From Clostridium ganghwense (GTDB lineage: Bacteria; Bacillota; Clostridia; Clostridiales; Clostridiaceae): DNA of 64,000 nt. Of this stretch, positions 55,727 to 64,000 are shown in pieces. The position numbers and the translations under genes were made by a program. The notes under the pieces are model-generated. The model was not told the DNA's origin and made no database searches. It saw only the letters and a program-made list of their open reading frames with translations. The stretch is from contig NZ_JAPQES010000003.1 of assembly GCF_026735165.1 (NCBI RefSeq), positions 248,001 to 312,000 of the forward strand. Direction: 5' to 3'. How positions within the stretch are numbered: position 1 is the first letter of the stretch; every line of letters begins with the position of its first letter.

Positions 55727-56357
55727 TCAAGTTTTAACTATATCCTTGGTTATAATATCAATATAATTTATTATTTCTTCTTTATTTCCTAAGAATATTG
55801 CCAAAATAAAATTACCCTCTAGCTGTATCTTTTCACAACTTATTTTATCGTTACTATACAGTAAATTAAGGAAATCTTCATTCTTCTCACACTGTTCAAT
55901 ATAATCAAAATCATCATCTAAATCGATACTATTTTTTTCTTTTTTATAAACCCTATAATATTCTTACTTTTTAAAACCATATTCTAAAGTTCTTAAAAAC
56001 TTTTTAAATTTATCTTGTTTTAGAATATCAGCTAGATTTATTTTTATGAATTTTTTTTTATACCATTTATAATTAATTCCTCTGTATTATAATTATTTTT
56101 AAAATCTTTTATGCCATTTAATCCATTTTTTTGTTCAAGGATATTTGACTTTATTTCTTTAAGTCTATTTATTTTAGAGTTTATGGCTCTTTCCTCTTTT
56201 TCTAAAAGTTCATAGTACCTACTTATATTAGTATCCTTTAACCATTTTGTTATATCATTTATCAAAAAGTCTAACGCTCTTGCTCGTAATATCTCAAAGT
56301 ATCTTTACTAATATTTAACATTCTACTAACTTCCCCAATTATATAAGTATTTTTCAT
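55727..56357 (-). pseudogene. Broken MerR-family regulator
   Basis: ATG 56357 with GGGGAG upstream starts the MerR HTH (IIGEVSRMLNISKDTLRYYEQE), but a TAG ends the frame at 56271. Another frame continues ALDFLINDITKWLKDTNI then the dimerisation coiled coil, joined by what looks like an internal deletion. A shift in an A-run near 56044 leads to FIKINLADILKQDKFKKFL, and a last frame carries DLDDDFDYIEQCEK and NFILAIFLGNKEEI to a TGA at 55727. At least three lesions. It lies immediately upstream of the broken FUSC gene on the same strand, so the two were probably a regulator and exporter pair. Confidence 0.75.
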
Positions 56358-56545
56358 GTAAAACTCCCCTTCGTAAACATATTTTTATAATTATATAAAT
56401 TTTTTCCACTACTATATAATTTATTCTACCTACTCCTTATCTTTCATATAACTGTACCAATTTAGCAAATTTATTCATCACTATACTCCAACTAAATTAA
56501 AATACAAGAAAACCTATAGCAATCAAAGAATCTGTAAGTAATTGT

Positions 56546-56642
56546 GGTGAACCTACCCACATTAATCAAAAACACAACCGCTTGTAAACAGCTATTAAAG
56601 CTACCTACAGGCGGTCATGGATTTTAATGGTGGAGGTAAACC
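56546..56642. repeat. 97-nt nested hairpin downstream of manA
   Basis: Outer arms GGTGAACCTACCCACATTAA and 56620-56642 pair imperfectly; inner arms ACCGCTTGTAAACAGCT (56577-56593) pair with AGCTACCTACAGGCGGT (56599-56615). No run of Ts follows. It may end the manA operon, be a mobile-element remnant or an RNA gene; not assigned. Confidence 0.4.
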
Positions 56643-56681
56643 GTACCGTATCAAATATACAATTTATATCGCTATATAAAT

Positions 56682-57617
56682 CTAAACATAGCTCTTTAAT
56701 AAAGTTAGTTTTCCTTCTATACAATACCTACCTAAAGTAGCTGGTATTAATACACTATCACCTTTATATATTTCTGTATTGTTACCATCTTCGCTTCTTA
56801 TAAATCCAGTTCCCTCTACGCAAGTAAATATAAAAAATCTATTTTTATCACTTTCTTCTTTTACCGCTTCTTCAATAACATACTTTTCTATAGTAAAGTA
56901 TTCACTTTGAATTAGTGTACATTTCTTATACCCTTTATAGTCTTCTAGTTTCTTTTCACTTGCATTTACAGCTTTTAAATTAAAGCCTATAACATCTAAC
57001 GATTTTTCTACGTGTATTTCTCTTGGTCTTCCATAGTCATATATTCTATAAGTTATATCACTATTTTGTTGTATTTCTGCAATTATAACGCCTTCACAAA
57101 TAGCATGTACAAGTCCACTATTAATAAGGAAGCAATCACCCTTTTTTACCTCTATTTTATTAAGGTACTCTTCTGTCTTTCCTTCCTTTATAGCTTTTTC
57201 AAAAATACTTCTATCACAATTCTTTGTTCCAACTATAAGAGATGCTCCCGGTTTTGCATCCACTACATACCAAGCTTCTGTTTTACCTAAAGAATTCTCT
57301 ACTCTTTTTGCATAATCATCATTTGGATGAACTTGTACAGATAGTTTTTCTTTTGAATTAATTAATTTTACTAATAAAGGAAACTCTTCTTTAATAAAAG
57401 CTTCTCCTAATAAATCTTTACCATACTGCTTTATAAGCTCATCAAATCTTTTTCCTTTAAATTCACCATTTTTAACTATACTCATACCATTAGGATGACA
57501 TGCTAAATCCCAACTTTCACCTATATTACCTTCTGGTACATTATCTCTAAAACTTTCTAAGTCTCTTCCACCCCATATTTTTTCATAATATAAGTTTTCC
57601 AATTTTATTGGATACAT
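56682..57617 (-). CDS. manA: Mannose-6-phosphate isomerase class I
   Basis: 311 aa from ATG 57617, chosen for AAGGAG eight bases upstream; an ATG at 57653 lies 36 bases up without a site. Zinc ligands: QVHPNDDYA, GKTEAWYVVD, LINSGLVHAICEG. Typical short Firmicute ManA. It converts mannose 6-phosphate to fructose 6-phosphate. Last gene in the PTS-mngB-yczE-manA run, fitting the fate of a mannoside-derived mannose phosphate. Confidence 0.93.
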   Translation of the reverse strand: MYPIKLENLYYEKIWGGRDLESFRDNVPEGNIGESWDLACHPNGMSIVKNGEFKGKRFDELIKQYGKDLLGEAFIKEEFPLLVKLINSKEKLSVQVHPNDDYAKRVENSLGKTEAWYVVDAKPGASLIVGTKNCDRSIFEKAIKEGKTEEYLNKIEVKKGDCFLINSGLVHAICEGVIIAEIQQNSDITYRIYDYGRPREIHVEKSLDVIGFNLKAVNASEKKLEDYKGYKKCTLIQSEYFTIEKYVIEEAVKEESDKNRFFIFTCVEGTGFIRSEDGNNTEIYKGDSVLIPATLGRYCIEGKLTLLKSYV

Positions 57618-57660
57618 GATTTTAACTCCTTTACATAAAAGTTTTAAATTCATTTAATGA

Positions 57661-58281
57661 TTATATTTTTCTAATTGCAAGTTTATTGTAAACTCCAGAA
57701 AACAAATCATAAAATAGATTAACACCAGGCCCAACTAATAAAGTACTTAAAATAGTTCCCACTCCTATAGGACCTCCAACTATAAAGGCTCCTAATAAAC
57801 AAAAAATATCTATTCCTATCTTTGCCTGAATTATTTTTAAATTGTACTTTTCCTTTATTGATACCATTAAATAATCAATTGGATTTGGTGGAAATTTAGG
57901 CAATAGATATATACCAATTCCAAAGCAAGTTATTAAAACTCCCAAGAAAAATACTCCATATCTAATAACTATATCATTAACTGTAAAACTCCCCAATACA
58001 TAAAGCCAAAAATCCATAAAAGAACCTATTATAAACGCTGTAATAAAGCTTATAAACTTAGGAATTTCTTTATTTATAAGAGCTGTAATTAGCAATATTA
58101 TAAAAGAGTTAACATTTATCCAAAAACCTACACTCATTCCTACAGTTTTATTTAATCCAAAATTTATTCCATCCCATGAACCAGATCCTATATCTGATTT
58201 TAATGTAATACTAACTCCAAATGTAAATATACATATTCCAAATATAAATACTATTAATTTTACTACTTTTCTCATATTCAT
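57661..58281 (-). CDS. YczE/YyaS/YitT-like membrane protein
   Basis: 206 aa from ATG 58281 (also possible GTG 58284 or ATG 58272). Five to six membrane segments with a conserved FTFGVSITLKSDIGSGSWDG near the start and FPPNPIDYLMVSIKEKYNL, which match the YczE family. These are of unknown function; YczE in B. subtilis affects surfactin and surface behaviour. Here it is embedded in a mannoside operon, so a link to transport or regulation is possible, not shown. Confidence 0.75.
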   Translation of the reverse strand: MNMRKVVKLIVFIFGICIFTFGVSITLKSDIGSGSWDGINFGLNKTVGMSVGFWINVNSFIILLITALINKEIPKFISFITAFIIGSFMDFWLYVLGSFTVNDIVIRYGVFFLGVLITCFGIGIYLLPKFPPNPIDYLMVSIKEKYNLKIIQAKIGIDIFCLLGAFIVGGPIGVGTILSTLLVGPGVNLFYDLFSGVYNKLAIRKI

Positions 58282-58298
58282 CACTACAACACACCACT

Positions 58299-60980
58299 CT
58301 AATTAAAATATAATGTTTTAAATTCGCTACCCTCTATATCAATAGAGATATTTTCTTTACTTTCTAATTTTTTCTTTATTGTAACTTCATCTAACAATAC
58401 TTCAAAAACCTCTTTACTTCCAATATCTATTAATCTGATTTCATCCTTCTCACTCTCTTTAACATTTCCATTAAAAACTCTTAGAATATATCCATCCTTA
58501 TTTTCTACTTTTTTAAATGCGCTCAGCACTAAATTTTCTTTTGTAAATTCTAATAAGGAATAATTTTCTTTTCTATCCCTATCTTCACTTCTATTTAAAA
58601 TAAAATATTGGAAATTATTCTTAAATTCTGCTGCTTGATAGACTTGCAATGGAGTAAATTTTTCCTTAGAAAGTTTTGATAAGTAATTTTCCTTATCTTC
58701 TTTATATAATAATACTGAGAAATTAAAGTTCATTTCTTTCAATAATTTTGCATCTGGAGTTTCCCATTCCATACCTGATGCTCTACCTGGTCTATCTAAT
58801 AAATTTCCTTTACCCATATAAGGAACTGACCTAAACAATGTAACTGCTATTGTATCTAATTTTTCACCAACTATTTGATATTCTCTAACACAATCAGTAA
58901 GTATAGCTACTCCGTATTCTTTATTTTTTAAGGTTACAAAGCTTTGCATTGGTTCGATAGTTCTAGGCTTTTCTACCCAGCCTTCTTTCTCCCAAATCTC
59001 TATTTCTTTTAAATAAGTTGGTCTCTTAATACTTCCAAATTGTTGGTCTGCAATTGATTCTTCAGACTCTATTTCCGTTTTAAATAAAACTCTCATTCTG
59101 TGTTCAATAGCTTTATTATATATTGATACATTAAAGTCTACTTTTTTATCTCCAGCTTTAATAGTCAATTCAACTTTTACATCTATTTCACTATCTAATA
59201 CATCTTTTTCTCTAGAAATAAGATCTTTAGGTATTCTCATTTTCATAACATAAAAAGCCTTCTGAACTAAAGAATTTCTTTCTATAGTCAAATCTACTAT
59301 ATCTAGGTGATTAGAATAGTAGTATCTATCTTTTCTTGGTTGTGAATAATCATAGGTATCCCCATCATCACCACTATCCTCTACCATAAAGAAGCCTTTA
59401 AATTCATTACCTGTTTCTTTATCAGTTATAACTATTCCATCTTCCTTTGATATTTTTAACTTTATAACCTCATTCTCTATTATAGAACTTTCATTTTCAA
59501 GGGAATTACCCTCTACTATTTCTTTTAACTTCTCAAAATATAAAGTTTTATATCCCATTGATTCTACATCTTTAACATATATGTACATTTCAGTCTCATA
59601 TATTTTTATCTTTTCTTTTGCCCACTTTGGATTATATTCTCCATTTACTCCTATTTCTTTTAAGGAATCATTATTAATCTTTTCTGTAACATCCTTACTA
59701 TTTATAATATGATGTTTTTGTTCTTTTCCTTTAGAATCAACTACTTTAAAATTCATACCTGGAGTAAACAATGTTACCTTTATAACCTCACTTCTCTTGT
59801 ATGGAAGATAGTTATATACTTGGAACTGAAATATATCCTTTTCTGGTATTCCTTGTCCAATAAGTCTTGCAACTATTTCAAATAAATTATCTACTAAGTC
59901 ATTTACCCTCTTATATCTGCTTTCAATATCTTTATTTACAGTATCAGAGTTGCACATTCCTATACTATCATGTGCAGCATTTTCAAACATTAATTTCCAC
60001 ATTTTCTCCATAGCTTTATGATTATATCTAACCCCTAAACTATAAGCTATAGTACACATTGGCTCTATAATATTTACCAATTTATTTTCTGTCTTATTAT
60101 TTAATATTTTCAAATCAGCTCTTGTAGAAAAAATTGATTTATGCACCCTACTTTTTTCTCCAAAAGTAAATTCCCCTATATATGTAGGAATATTACCATT
60201 TTTAATTCCTTCTTCTTCTAAATCATCTAAAGTATTATATAGATTGTTAATTTCTATATTAATACCTTCTTTTTTCGCTTTATCTATAATTTCCAATAAA
60301 TCTTTTCTTATAGGTCTTTGGTCTTGTCCATTCATAAGTAAAATATGATTACTTGTTGAAAAAGGAGCTAGTTCTTCTATCTTTTTACTAAAATACTCTT
60401 TTATTTCTTCTTGTTTTATAGGTGGATTAATCATATTACCATAATCTATAATGTTATGAGTAAATACTTTTGAATTTGCTACTCCTTCCCAATAAAATTC
60501 TGACTTATCAATTTGCTTCTCTGATTTACCTCTTCTAAAAGCACACTTGTTTATATTAAAAGCATTGTATATTTGTGGCATTTGAGCTGATTGACCGAAA
60601 CAATCTGGTACATATCCTACCATCATTGCATTTCCAAGTTTTTTAGCTCTGCTCATACCGTAATAAAGATTTCTAACTATTGATTCTCCACCTATAACTA
60701 GAAGATCCGTTTGCGTATACCATGGTCCTATAATTAACCTTTTTGCAGACACAAGTTCCTTAATTAACTCCTCATCTTCTGGATAATACTTTATATAATC
60801 ATCAATAATAGATACCTGTCCATCTAATAAAAAATATTTAAACTCCTCATTTTTTTTTAAGTAATCCATTGCTTCTTTAAAATTATGAAGTGAAAACATT
60901 AATGATTTTGCTGAAGTAAAATACCATTCTCTATCCCAATGAGTATGTGGCATAATTGAAATTTTACCCTGTGTGTTCAT
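58299..60980 (-). CDS. mngB: Alpha-mannosidase GH38 (mannosylglycerate hydrolase-like)
   Basis: 893 aa, the size of E. coli MngB. GH38 metal motif MPHTHWDREWYF (His12, His14, Asp16), then GYVPDCFGQSAQMPQIY and RRGKSEKQIDKSEFYWEG, which hold the catalytic region, with a beta-rich C-terminal half. MngB cleaves 2-O-(6-phospho-alpha-mannosyl)-D-glycerate. Here the upstream PTS makes a phospho-mannoside, and ManA follows, which supports a phospho-alpha-mannosidase role. Whether the natural aglycone is glycerate is not evident. A hairpin (61005-61029) lies before it without a T-run. Confidence 0.88.
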   Translation of the reverse strand: MNTQGKISIMPHTHWDREWYFTSAKSLMFSLHNFKEAMDYLKKNEEFKYFLLDGQVSIIDDYIKYYPEDEELIKELVSAKRLIIGPWYTQTDLLVIGGESIVRNLYYGMSRAKKLGNAMMVGYVPDCFGQSAQMPQIYNAFNINKCAFRRGKSEKQIDKSEFYWEGVANSKVFTHNIIDYGNMINPPIKQEEIKEYFSKKIEELAPFSTSNHILLMNGQDQRPIRKDLLEIIDKAKKEGINIEINNLYNTLDDLEEEGIKNGNIPTYIGEFTFGEKSRVHKSIFSTRADLKILNNKTENKLVNIIEPMCTIAYSLGVRYNHKAMEKMWKLMFENAAHDSIGMCNSDTVNKDIESRYKRVNDLVDNLFEIVARLIGQGIPEKDIFQFQVYNYLPYKRSEVIKVTLFTPGMNFKVVDSKGKEQKHHIINSKDVTEKINNDSLKEIGVNGEYNPKWAKEKIKIYETEMYIYVKDVESMGYKTLYFEKLKEIVEGNSLENESSIIENEVIKLKISKEDGIVITDKETGNEFKGFFMVEDSGDDGDTYDYSQPRKDRYYYSNHLDIVDLTIERNSLVQKAFYVMKMRIPKDLISREKDVLDSEIDVKVELTIKAGDKKVDFNVSIYNKAIEHRMRVLFKTEIESEESIADQQFGSIKRPTYLKEIEIWEKEGWVEKPRTIEPMQSFVTLKNKEYGVAILTDCVREYQIVGEKLDTIAVTLFRSVPYMGKGNLLDRPGRASGMEWETPDAKLLKEMNFNFSVLLYKEDKENYLSKLSKEKFTPLQVYQAAEFKNNFQYFILNRSEDRDRKENYSLLEFTKENLVLSAFKKVENKDGYILRVFNGNVKESEKDEIRLIDIGSKEVFEVLLDEVTIKKKLESKENISIDIEGSEFKTLYFN

Positions 60981-61004
60981 ACTAAATTCCCTCCGTATCC
61001 AAGA

Positions 61005-61029
61005 AGGTTATGCTCTAACGGCATAACCT
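61005..61029 (-). promoter_or_regulatory. Hairpin between PTS IIA and mngB
   Basis: AGGTTATGC/GCATAACCT perfect 9-bp stem, 7-nt loop, no T-run; probably a processing or stability structure that sets gene ratios in the operon. Confidence 0.45.
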
Positions 61030-61052
61030 CCCTATGTTATAATCATATATTC

Positions 61053-61499
61053 TTATTCACTAATAACACTTATTAACTTTTCTAGTAGCTCTTCTTCCTT
61101 GTTAGCATTTAATAAATCATGTACGAATTCCTTGTTTATCAAGCTTCTTGCAATATTGGATAATAATTTAATATGAGTTGTTCCTGCTTCTTCTTCTGGT
61201 ATAGCTAAGCATATAGCAAGTTTTACAGGTTCACCATCCAAAGCTCCCCAATGAATTTCATTGCTAAACTTTTGTACTAAAACTGTTGCTTTTTTTACAG
61301 TATTAGATTTGCAATGAGGTACTGCTACATTTGCTCCAATACCTGTTGAGAATTCCTCTTCTCTCCCTAACAATCCATTTAAAAATTCTTCTTTGGAATT
61401 TATGTACTCTAATTCACTTGCCATTTTAGCAAACATTACCAAAGCCTCCTGTTTGGTTTTAGCTCCTTCTACAAATTTTATAGCTTCTAAGTTTAACAT
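61053..61499 (-). CDS. PTS fructose-family IIA component
   Basis: 148 aa. Phospho-acceptor His62 in FSTGIGANVAVPHCKS. It accepts the phosphate from HPr and passes it to IIB. The gene order IIB-IIC-IIA with separate genes is the fructose/mannosyl-glycerate subtype. TAGGAGGG ribosome binding site. Downstream of a terminator-like hairpin at 61623-61645 that follows the IIC gene. Confidence 0.93.
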   Translation of the reverse strand: MLNLEAIKFVEGAKTKQEALVMFAKMASELEYINSKEEFLNGLLGREEEFSTGIGANVAVPHCKSNTVKKATVLVQKFSNEIHWGALDGEPVKLAICLAIPEEEAGTTHIKLLSNIARSLINKEFVHDLLNANKEEELLEKLISVISE

Positions 61500-61622
61500 T
61501 ATATCCCTCCTAAAATCATAACTTCTTTTTATACTATATCTCTATCCATATATTAAATTCAATTCTATAATTTGTATAAGCATAGTGCCAATATATATAC
61601 GTAATTTATTTTTCATTTAAAA

Positions 61623-61645
61623 GAGTGTTGACTATGCCAACACTC
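61623..61645 (-). terminator. Terminator-like hairpin between IIC and IIA
   Basis: Minus strand: GAGTGTTG/CAACACTC with a 7-nt loop followed by TTTTAAATG. May lower expression of the IIA-mngB-yczE-manA genes relative to IIB-IIC. Confidence 0.6.
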
Positions 61646-61660
61646 CTTTATAAATTTAAT

Positions 61661-62776
61661 CTATATACTTTCTAGTTCTACCGCTAACTTAGCTTGTTCT
61701 TTTTTATATAAATGATTTCTTCTAAATACTGAAGCAACTGCTACAAAAGCTACCCCTGTTGCTAAAGATATTAAGAAACCTACAATTCCTTCAATTAGTG
61801 GCCATCCATAAAATCCCCATGGTACTCCTACATATGCCATACATCCAAATCTATAGGATACTGATGCTCCAATCACTCCACCAATAACATTTATAACAAT
61901 TGTTCCTAGGGGATCTGATAAAGCAAAAGGTATAGCGCCTTCAGATATTCCTAAAAATCCTAATAAGAAACATGGGATTCCACTTCCTCTTAATTCAGGT
62001 GGAAAAACCTTTTTACCAACAATATATTTATCTATTATAGTAGCTAGTCCTAATCCTATAGGTGGAATAATTGCACCTAAGATAACTGGGACTTGTGAAA
62101 ATCCTGCATCTATAGTTAATTGTTTTGATACTGTATTAATAGTTTTATTAACAGGTCCTCCTAAGTCAAAGGCCATTCCTCCACCTAATACAGATGCTAT
62201 AACTACTCCTCCAGCACTTCCAATAGCATTAACTAAAGCTATTACTCCATTTGTAAATGCAACACCAATTGGTCCAACAACGTATAAACTTAATAAAACA
62301 ACTGCAATTGCACTTCCAACTGGTAGAATAAACATTGTTTTAATACCTATATATGTTCTCTTAACCTTAATATTTTCTATCATAAATTTAGTTACATATC
62401 CAGCTAAAATACCTATTAATAATGCTCCTAAGAAACCTGATTTCATGTAATTAGCTAATAATCCACCTAGGAAACCTGCTCCTAATCCTGGTCTATCTGC
62501 TATTGAAAATGATAGATATGCTGCAAATACAGGGAACATTAAATTCATTAATTGTTTTCCCGCTACTTGTTTCATGAATGCACATAATTTAATTAAATGA
62601 TTGCTACTATCTAATAACTCCTTAGCTCCTGCATTAAAACCCATAGCTTGTCCAATAAGTATTGCTATTCCCATAATAGTACCTGATGCTACTATAACTG
62701 GAACCATATAAGAAATACCAGTCATCATATGCTTTTGTGTCTCTTTTAAGTTATTTTTAAAATTTTTTTTACTCAC
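61661..62776 (-). CDS. PTS fructose-family IIC permease
   Basis: 371 aa from GTG 62776 behind GGGAGG. Nine or ten membrane segments with MTGISYMVPVIVASGTIMG at the start, the Gly-rich ASVLGGGMAFDLGGPVNK and IPCFLLGFLGISEGAIPFA, typical of the Fru family. It moves and receives phosphate from IIB onto the sugar. MngA-like by context with GH38; the sugar could be mannosylglycerate or another alpha-mannoside. Confidence 0.92.
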   Translation of the reverse strand: MSKKNFKNNLKETQKHMMTGISYMVPVIVASGTIMGIAILIGQAMGFNAGAKELLDSSNHLIKLCAFMKQVAGKQLMNLMFPVFAAYLSFSIADRPGLGAGFLGGLLANYMKSGFLGALLIGILAGYVTKFMIENIKVKRTYIGIKTMFILPVGSAIAVVLLSLYVVGPIGVAFTNGVIALVNAIGSAGGVVIASVLGGGMAFDLGGPVNKTINTVSKQLTIDAGFSQVPVILGAIIPPIGLGLATIIDKYIVGKKVFPPELRGSGIPCFLLGFLGISEGAIPFALSDPLGTIVINVIGGVIGASVSYRFGCMAYVGVPWGFYGWPLIEGIVGFLISLATGVAFVAVASVFRRNHLYKKEQAKLAVELESI

Positions 62777-62840
62777 TATATCTACCTCCCTCTATAATCT
62801 TTAAATTTCTCCTTAATAAATATAACTTAATATTCTATTC

Positions 62841-63146
62841 TTATAGTTTTTCTGCTAAAATTTTATCCATTTTTGCGATAGCTGTTTGAAGTGGAACTTC
62901 TAATATCTTATCTTCATATCCTTGAAATCTTTCAAACTCTCTTAATTTAACTGCTGCTGAAACAATTATTAAATCTGCTTCTTTTATATCTTCCTCTGAT
63001 AATTTTTCCTCAATTCCTATTGAGCCTTGAGTTTCAACTTTACACTTACATCCTAGTTTTTTTGCAGCTGCCTCAATTGCATCTGCTGCCATATATGTAT
63101 GTGCTATTCCTGTTGGACATGCACATATTCCTACTACTTTTTTCAT
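62841..63146 (-). CDS. PTS fructose-family IIB component
   Basis: 101 aa from ATG 63146 behind GGAGGG; an in-frame ATG at 63161 overlaps that site. Phospho-Cys in GICACPTGIAHTYMAADAIE (Cys10). It phosphorylates the substrate bound in IIC. First gene of the mannoside operon. A cre-like partial match (TGTAAACGTATATCA, 63212-63226) lies 66 bases upstream but is one base off the consensus spacing. Confidence 0.93.
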   Translation of the reverse strand: MKKVVGICACPTGIAHTYMAADAIEAAAKKLGCKCKVETQGSIGIEEKLSEEDIKEADLIIVSAAVKLREFERFQGYEDKILEVPLQTAIAKMDKILAEKL

Positions 63147-63738
63147 AATTAATCCCTCCATTAATTTGTTGTTTAGTTTTTTTAATTTCTATATTTATAT
63201 AATAAACTGTATGTAAACGTATATCAATTTGCATTTTTTCACCAAAGCAGTGCCATTATAACTCATATTTCACTAAAATAAATTTACCAGTGTTATATAA
63301 TAAATTGTTGTGATATGATATTTATAATTATGAATATCATACTGATAACACTAGGTATACTACAGAAGTTGTATCATAATTTACAGTATTTATAGTGATG
63401 TCGTACTCCACAAAAGCAGAAACACTAATTTCAGAAAATATTTTCTAGGATCCACCATATATAATTCATCAAGAATTTCAGCAAATCTATCATCATTTAT
63501 CTTTTCAATATCAATCGCTTCTTTTTAAATAGTATTTTACAATTATAATAAAGAAATTTATGCATTTTATATATATAATTTCAATTGTTTAATTGGTAAT
63601 ATTAGTTATGTAAAATATGAGTTATAAAGTAACATTACTGTGCCCATTTCACAATTTTTTTTGAAACAAATTAACCCTCTTGTTTTTTAACAAGGGGGCA
63701 ATAAACAGTCTAAGCATAACAATAATTTGCACTATAAT
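63147..63738. other. Intergenic region upstream of the PTS operon
   Basis: About 590 nt. It contains a partial cre-like sequence (63212-63226), a terminator-like hairpin (63675-63698) and a minus-strand stretch (63390-63521) that reads as the end of a protein (DIEKINDDRFAEILDELYMV) but lacks a start and is only 43 codons. That stretch may be a gene remnant. No regulator gene for the PTS was found here. Confidence 0.45.
63675..63698 (-). terminator. Terminator after the edge gene
   Basis: CCCTTGTT/AACAAGAGGG-type stem with a T-rich side on the minus strand, about 40 nt past the edge CDS stop. Confidence 0.5.
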
Positions 63739-64000
63739 TTAATTACTTATACTTTTTACCTTCATAATATTTTTATTAAAACTTATCTTAGATATTAACT
63801 CATTCATATCTATATACTTTGGAATACTAATAGTATAGGCTTCACTCCATTGATCAAAAACTTCATCATTGAATTCTCTCTCATCACACCCTATATATTT
63901 TAATTCCTTTATAGTTATATTCTTTTTTTCAAAAAATGTTTTTAAAAAAAATATAGACTCTTCTTTATTAATATATTGTATTTCAATTTTGTATAATCCA
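63739..64000 (-). CDS. Partial CDS at window edge, MgtC-like C-terminus possible
   Basis: The minus-strand frame is open from the edge to a TAA at 63739-63741, giving 87 visible codons. The 5' end is outside the window. The visible end reads as an alpha/beta ACT-like domain: YKIEIQYINKEESIFFLK and FNKNIMKVKSISN. This pattern resembles the C-terminal domain of MgtC/SapB membrane proteins, but I cannot confirm it without the membrane part. Followed by a terminator-like hairpin. Confidence 0.55.
   Translation of the reverse strand, partial: GLYKIEIQYINKEESIFFLKTFFEKKNITIKELKYIGCDEREFNDEVFDQWSEAYTISIPKYIDMNELISKISFNKNIMKVKSISN

Noticed and set aside
1-64000. CRISPR arrays, insertion sequences, phage genes, tRNA and rRNA genes
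   Set aside because: Nothing resembling direct-repeat arrays, transposases, integrases, or structural RNA genes was found on reading either strand.

Overview
The window is very A+T-rich DNA from a spore-forming, anaerobic-type Firmicute. It carries a tricistronic gerA-family germination operon, the prkA-yhbH-spoVR sporulation cluster, a two-subunit glycine decarboxylase (gcvPA/gcvPB), AGGAGG-type ribosome binding sites with frequent GTG/TTG starts, and no tRNA, rRNA, CRISPR array, transposase or phage gene that I could see. Overall it looks like a Clostridium chromosome, plausibly the C. botulinum/C. sporogenes group; the species level is inference.

Layout. 0-6 kb: an edge-truncated Amidase_6-type protein, a TPM/LemA membrane pair, the YhaM 3'-5' exoribonuclease, a flippase-like membrane protein and a YkgJ/SEC-C metal-cluster protein. 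6-10 kb: gerA/gerB/gerC-like germinant receptor. 10-15.6 kb: gcvT-gcvH-gcvPA-gcvPB-lpdA operon on the minus strand, tightly overlapping. 15.7-22 kb: a membrane protein of unknown function, then prkA-yhbH-spoVR. 22-28 kb: an exo/endonuclease-phosphatase family protein, a chemoreceptor, a CPA1-type antiporter, and a secreted SH3/C39-like peptidase. 28-34 kb: a DNRLRE-like protein lacking a normal start codon, then a nucleoside catabolic run (LacI-type regulator, deoC, deoB, punA, nupC) with shared operator-like sites. 34.5-36.7 kb: a divergent pair (DUF1097-like membrane protein and EamA/DMT exporter), each behind its own near-identical structured leader RNA with an attenuator. 36.8-40.8 kb: larA and lctP (lactate racemase and permease, divergent), then a PHP-type phosphatase. 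40.9-48.1 kb: a secreted FN3-GH18 hydrolase, a two-component system with a phospholipid-methyltransferase-like gene, a cell-wall amidase, and an OB-PHP (CehA-like) protein. 48.2-53.7 kb: DbpA-type RNA helicase, two tandem DivIVA-like coiled-coil proteins, YqeY, a secreted PI-PLC, and a GreA homologue. 53.9-56.4 kb: a decaying MerR regulator plus FUSC-type exporter, both broken by several lesions. 56.7-63.2 kb: a fructose-family PTS (IIB, IIC, IIA), an alpha-mannosidase (MngB-like), a YczE-like membrane protein and manA, forming a probable alpha-mannoside uptake and hydrolysis operon. An edge-truncated gene closes the window.

Functional logic. The nucleoside block takes up nucleosides (NupC), splits purine nucleosides (PunA), isomerises the pentose phosphate (DeoB) and cleaves deoxyribose 5-phosphate (DeoC). 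The gcv block converts glycine to CO2, ammonia and methylene-THF. The PTS block phosphorylates an imported mannoside, MngB cleaves it and ManA feeds mannose 6-phosphate to glycolysis. The most unusual parts are non-coding: (i) the twin leader RNAs at 35.05-35.65 kb, whose antiterminator resembles a T-box core but with an altered bulge that is complementary to an upstream GUUA; (ii) two distant copies of a covarying, nested-stem element with a conserved loop; (iii) a dispersed repeat carrying a perfect DnaA-box sequence; and (iv) a recurrent AGACCAGC/GCTGGTCT terminator family.
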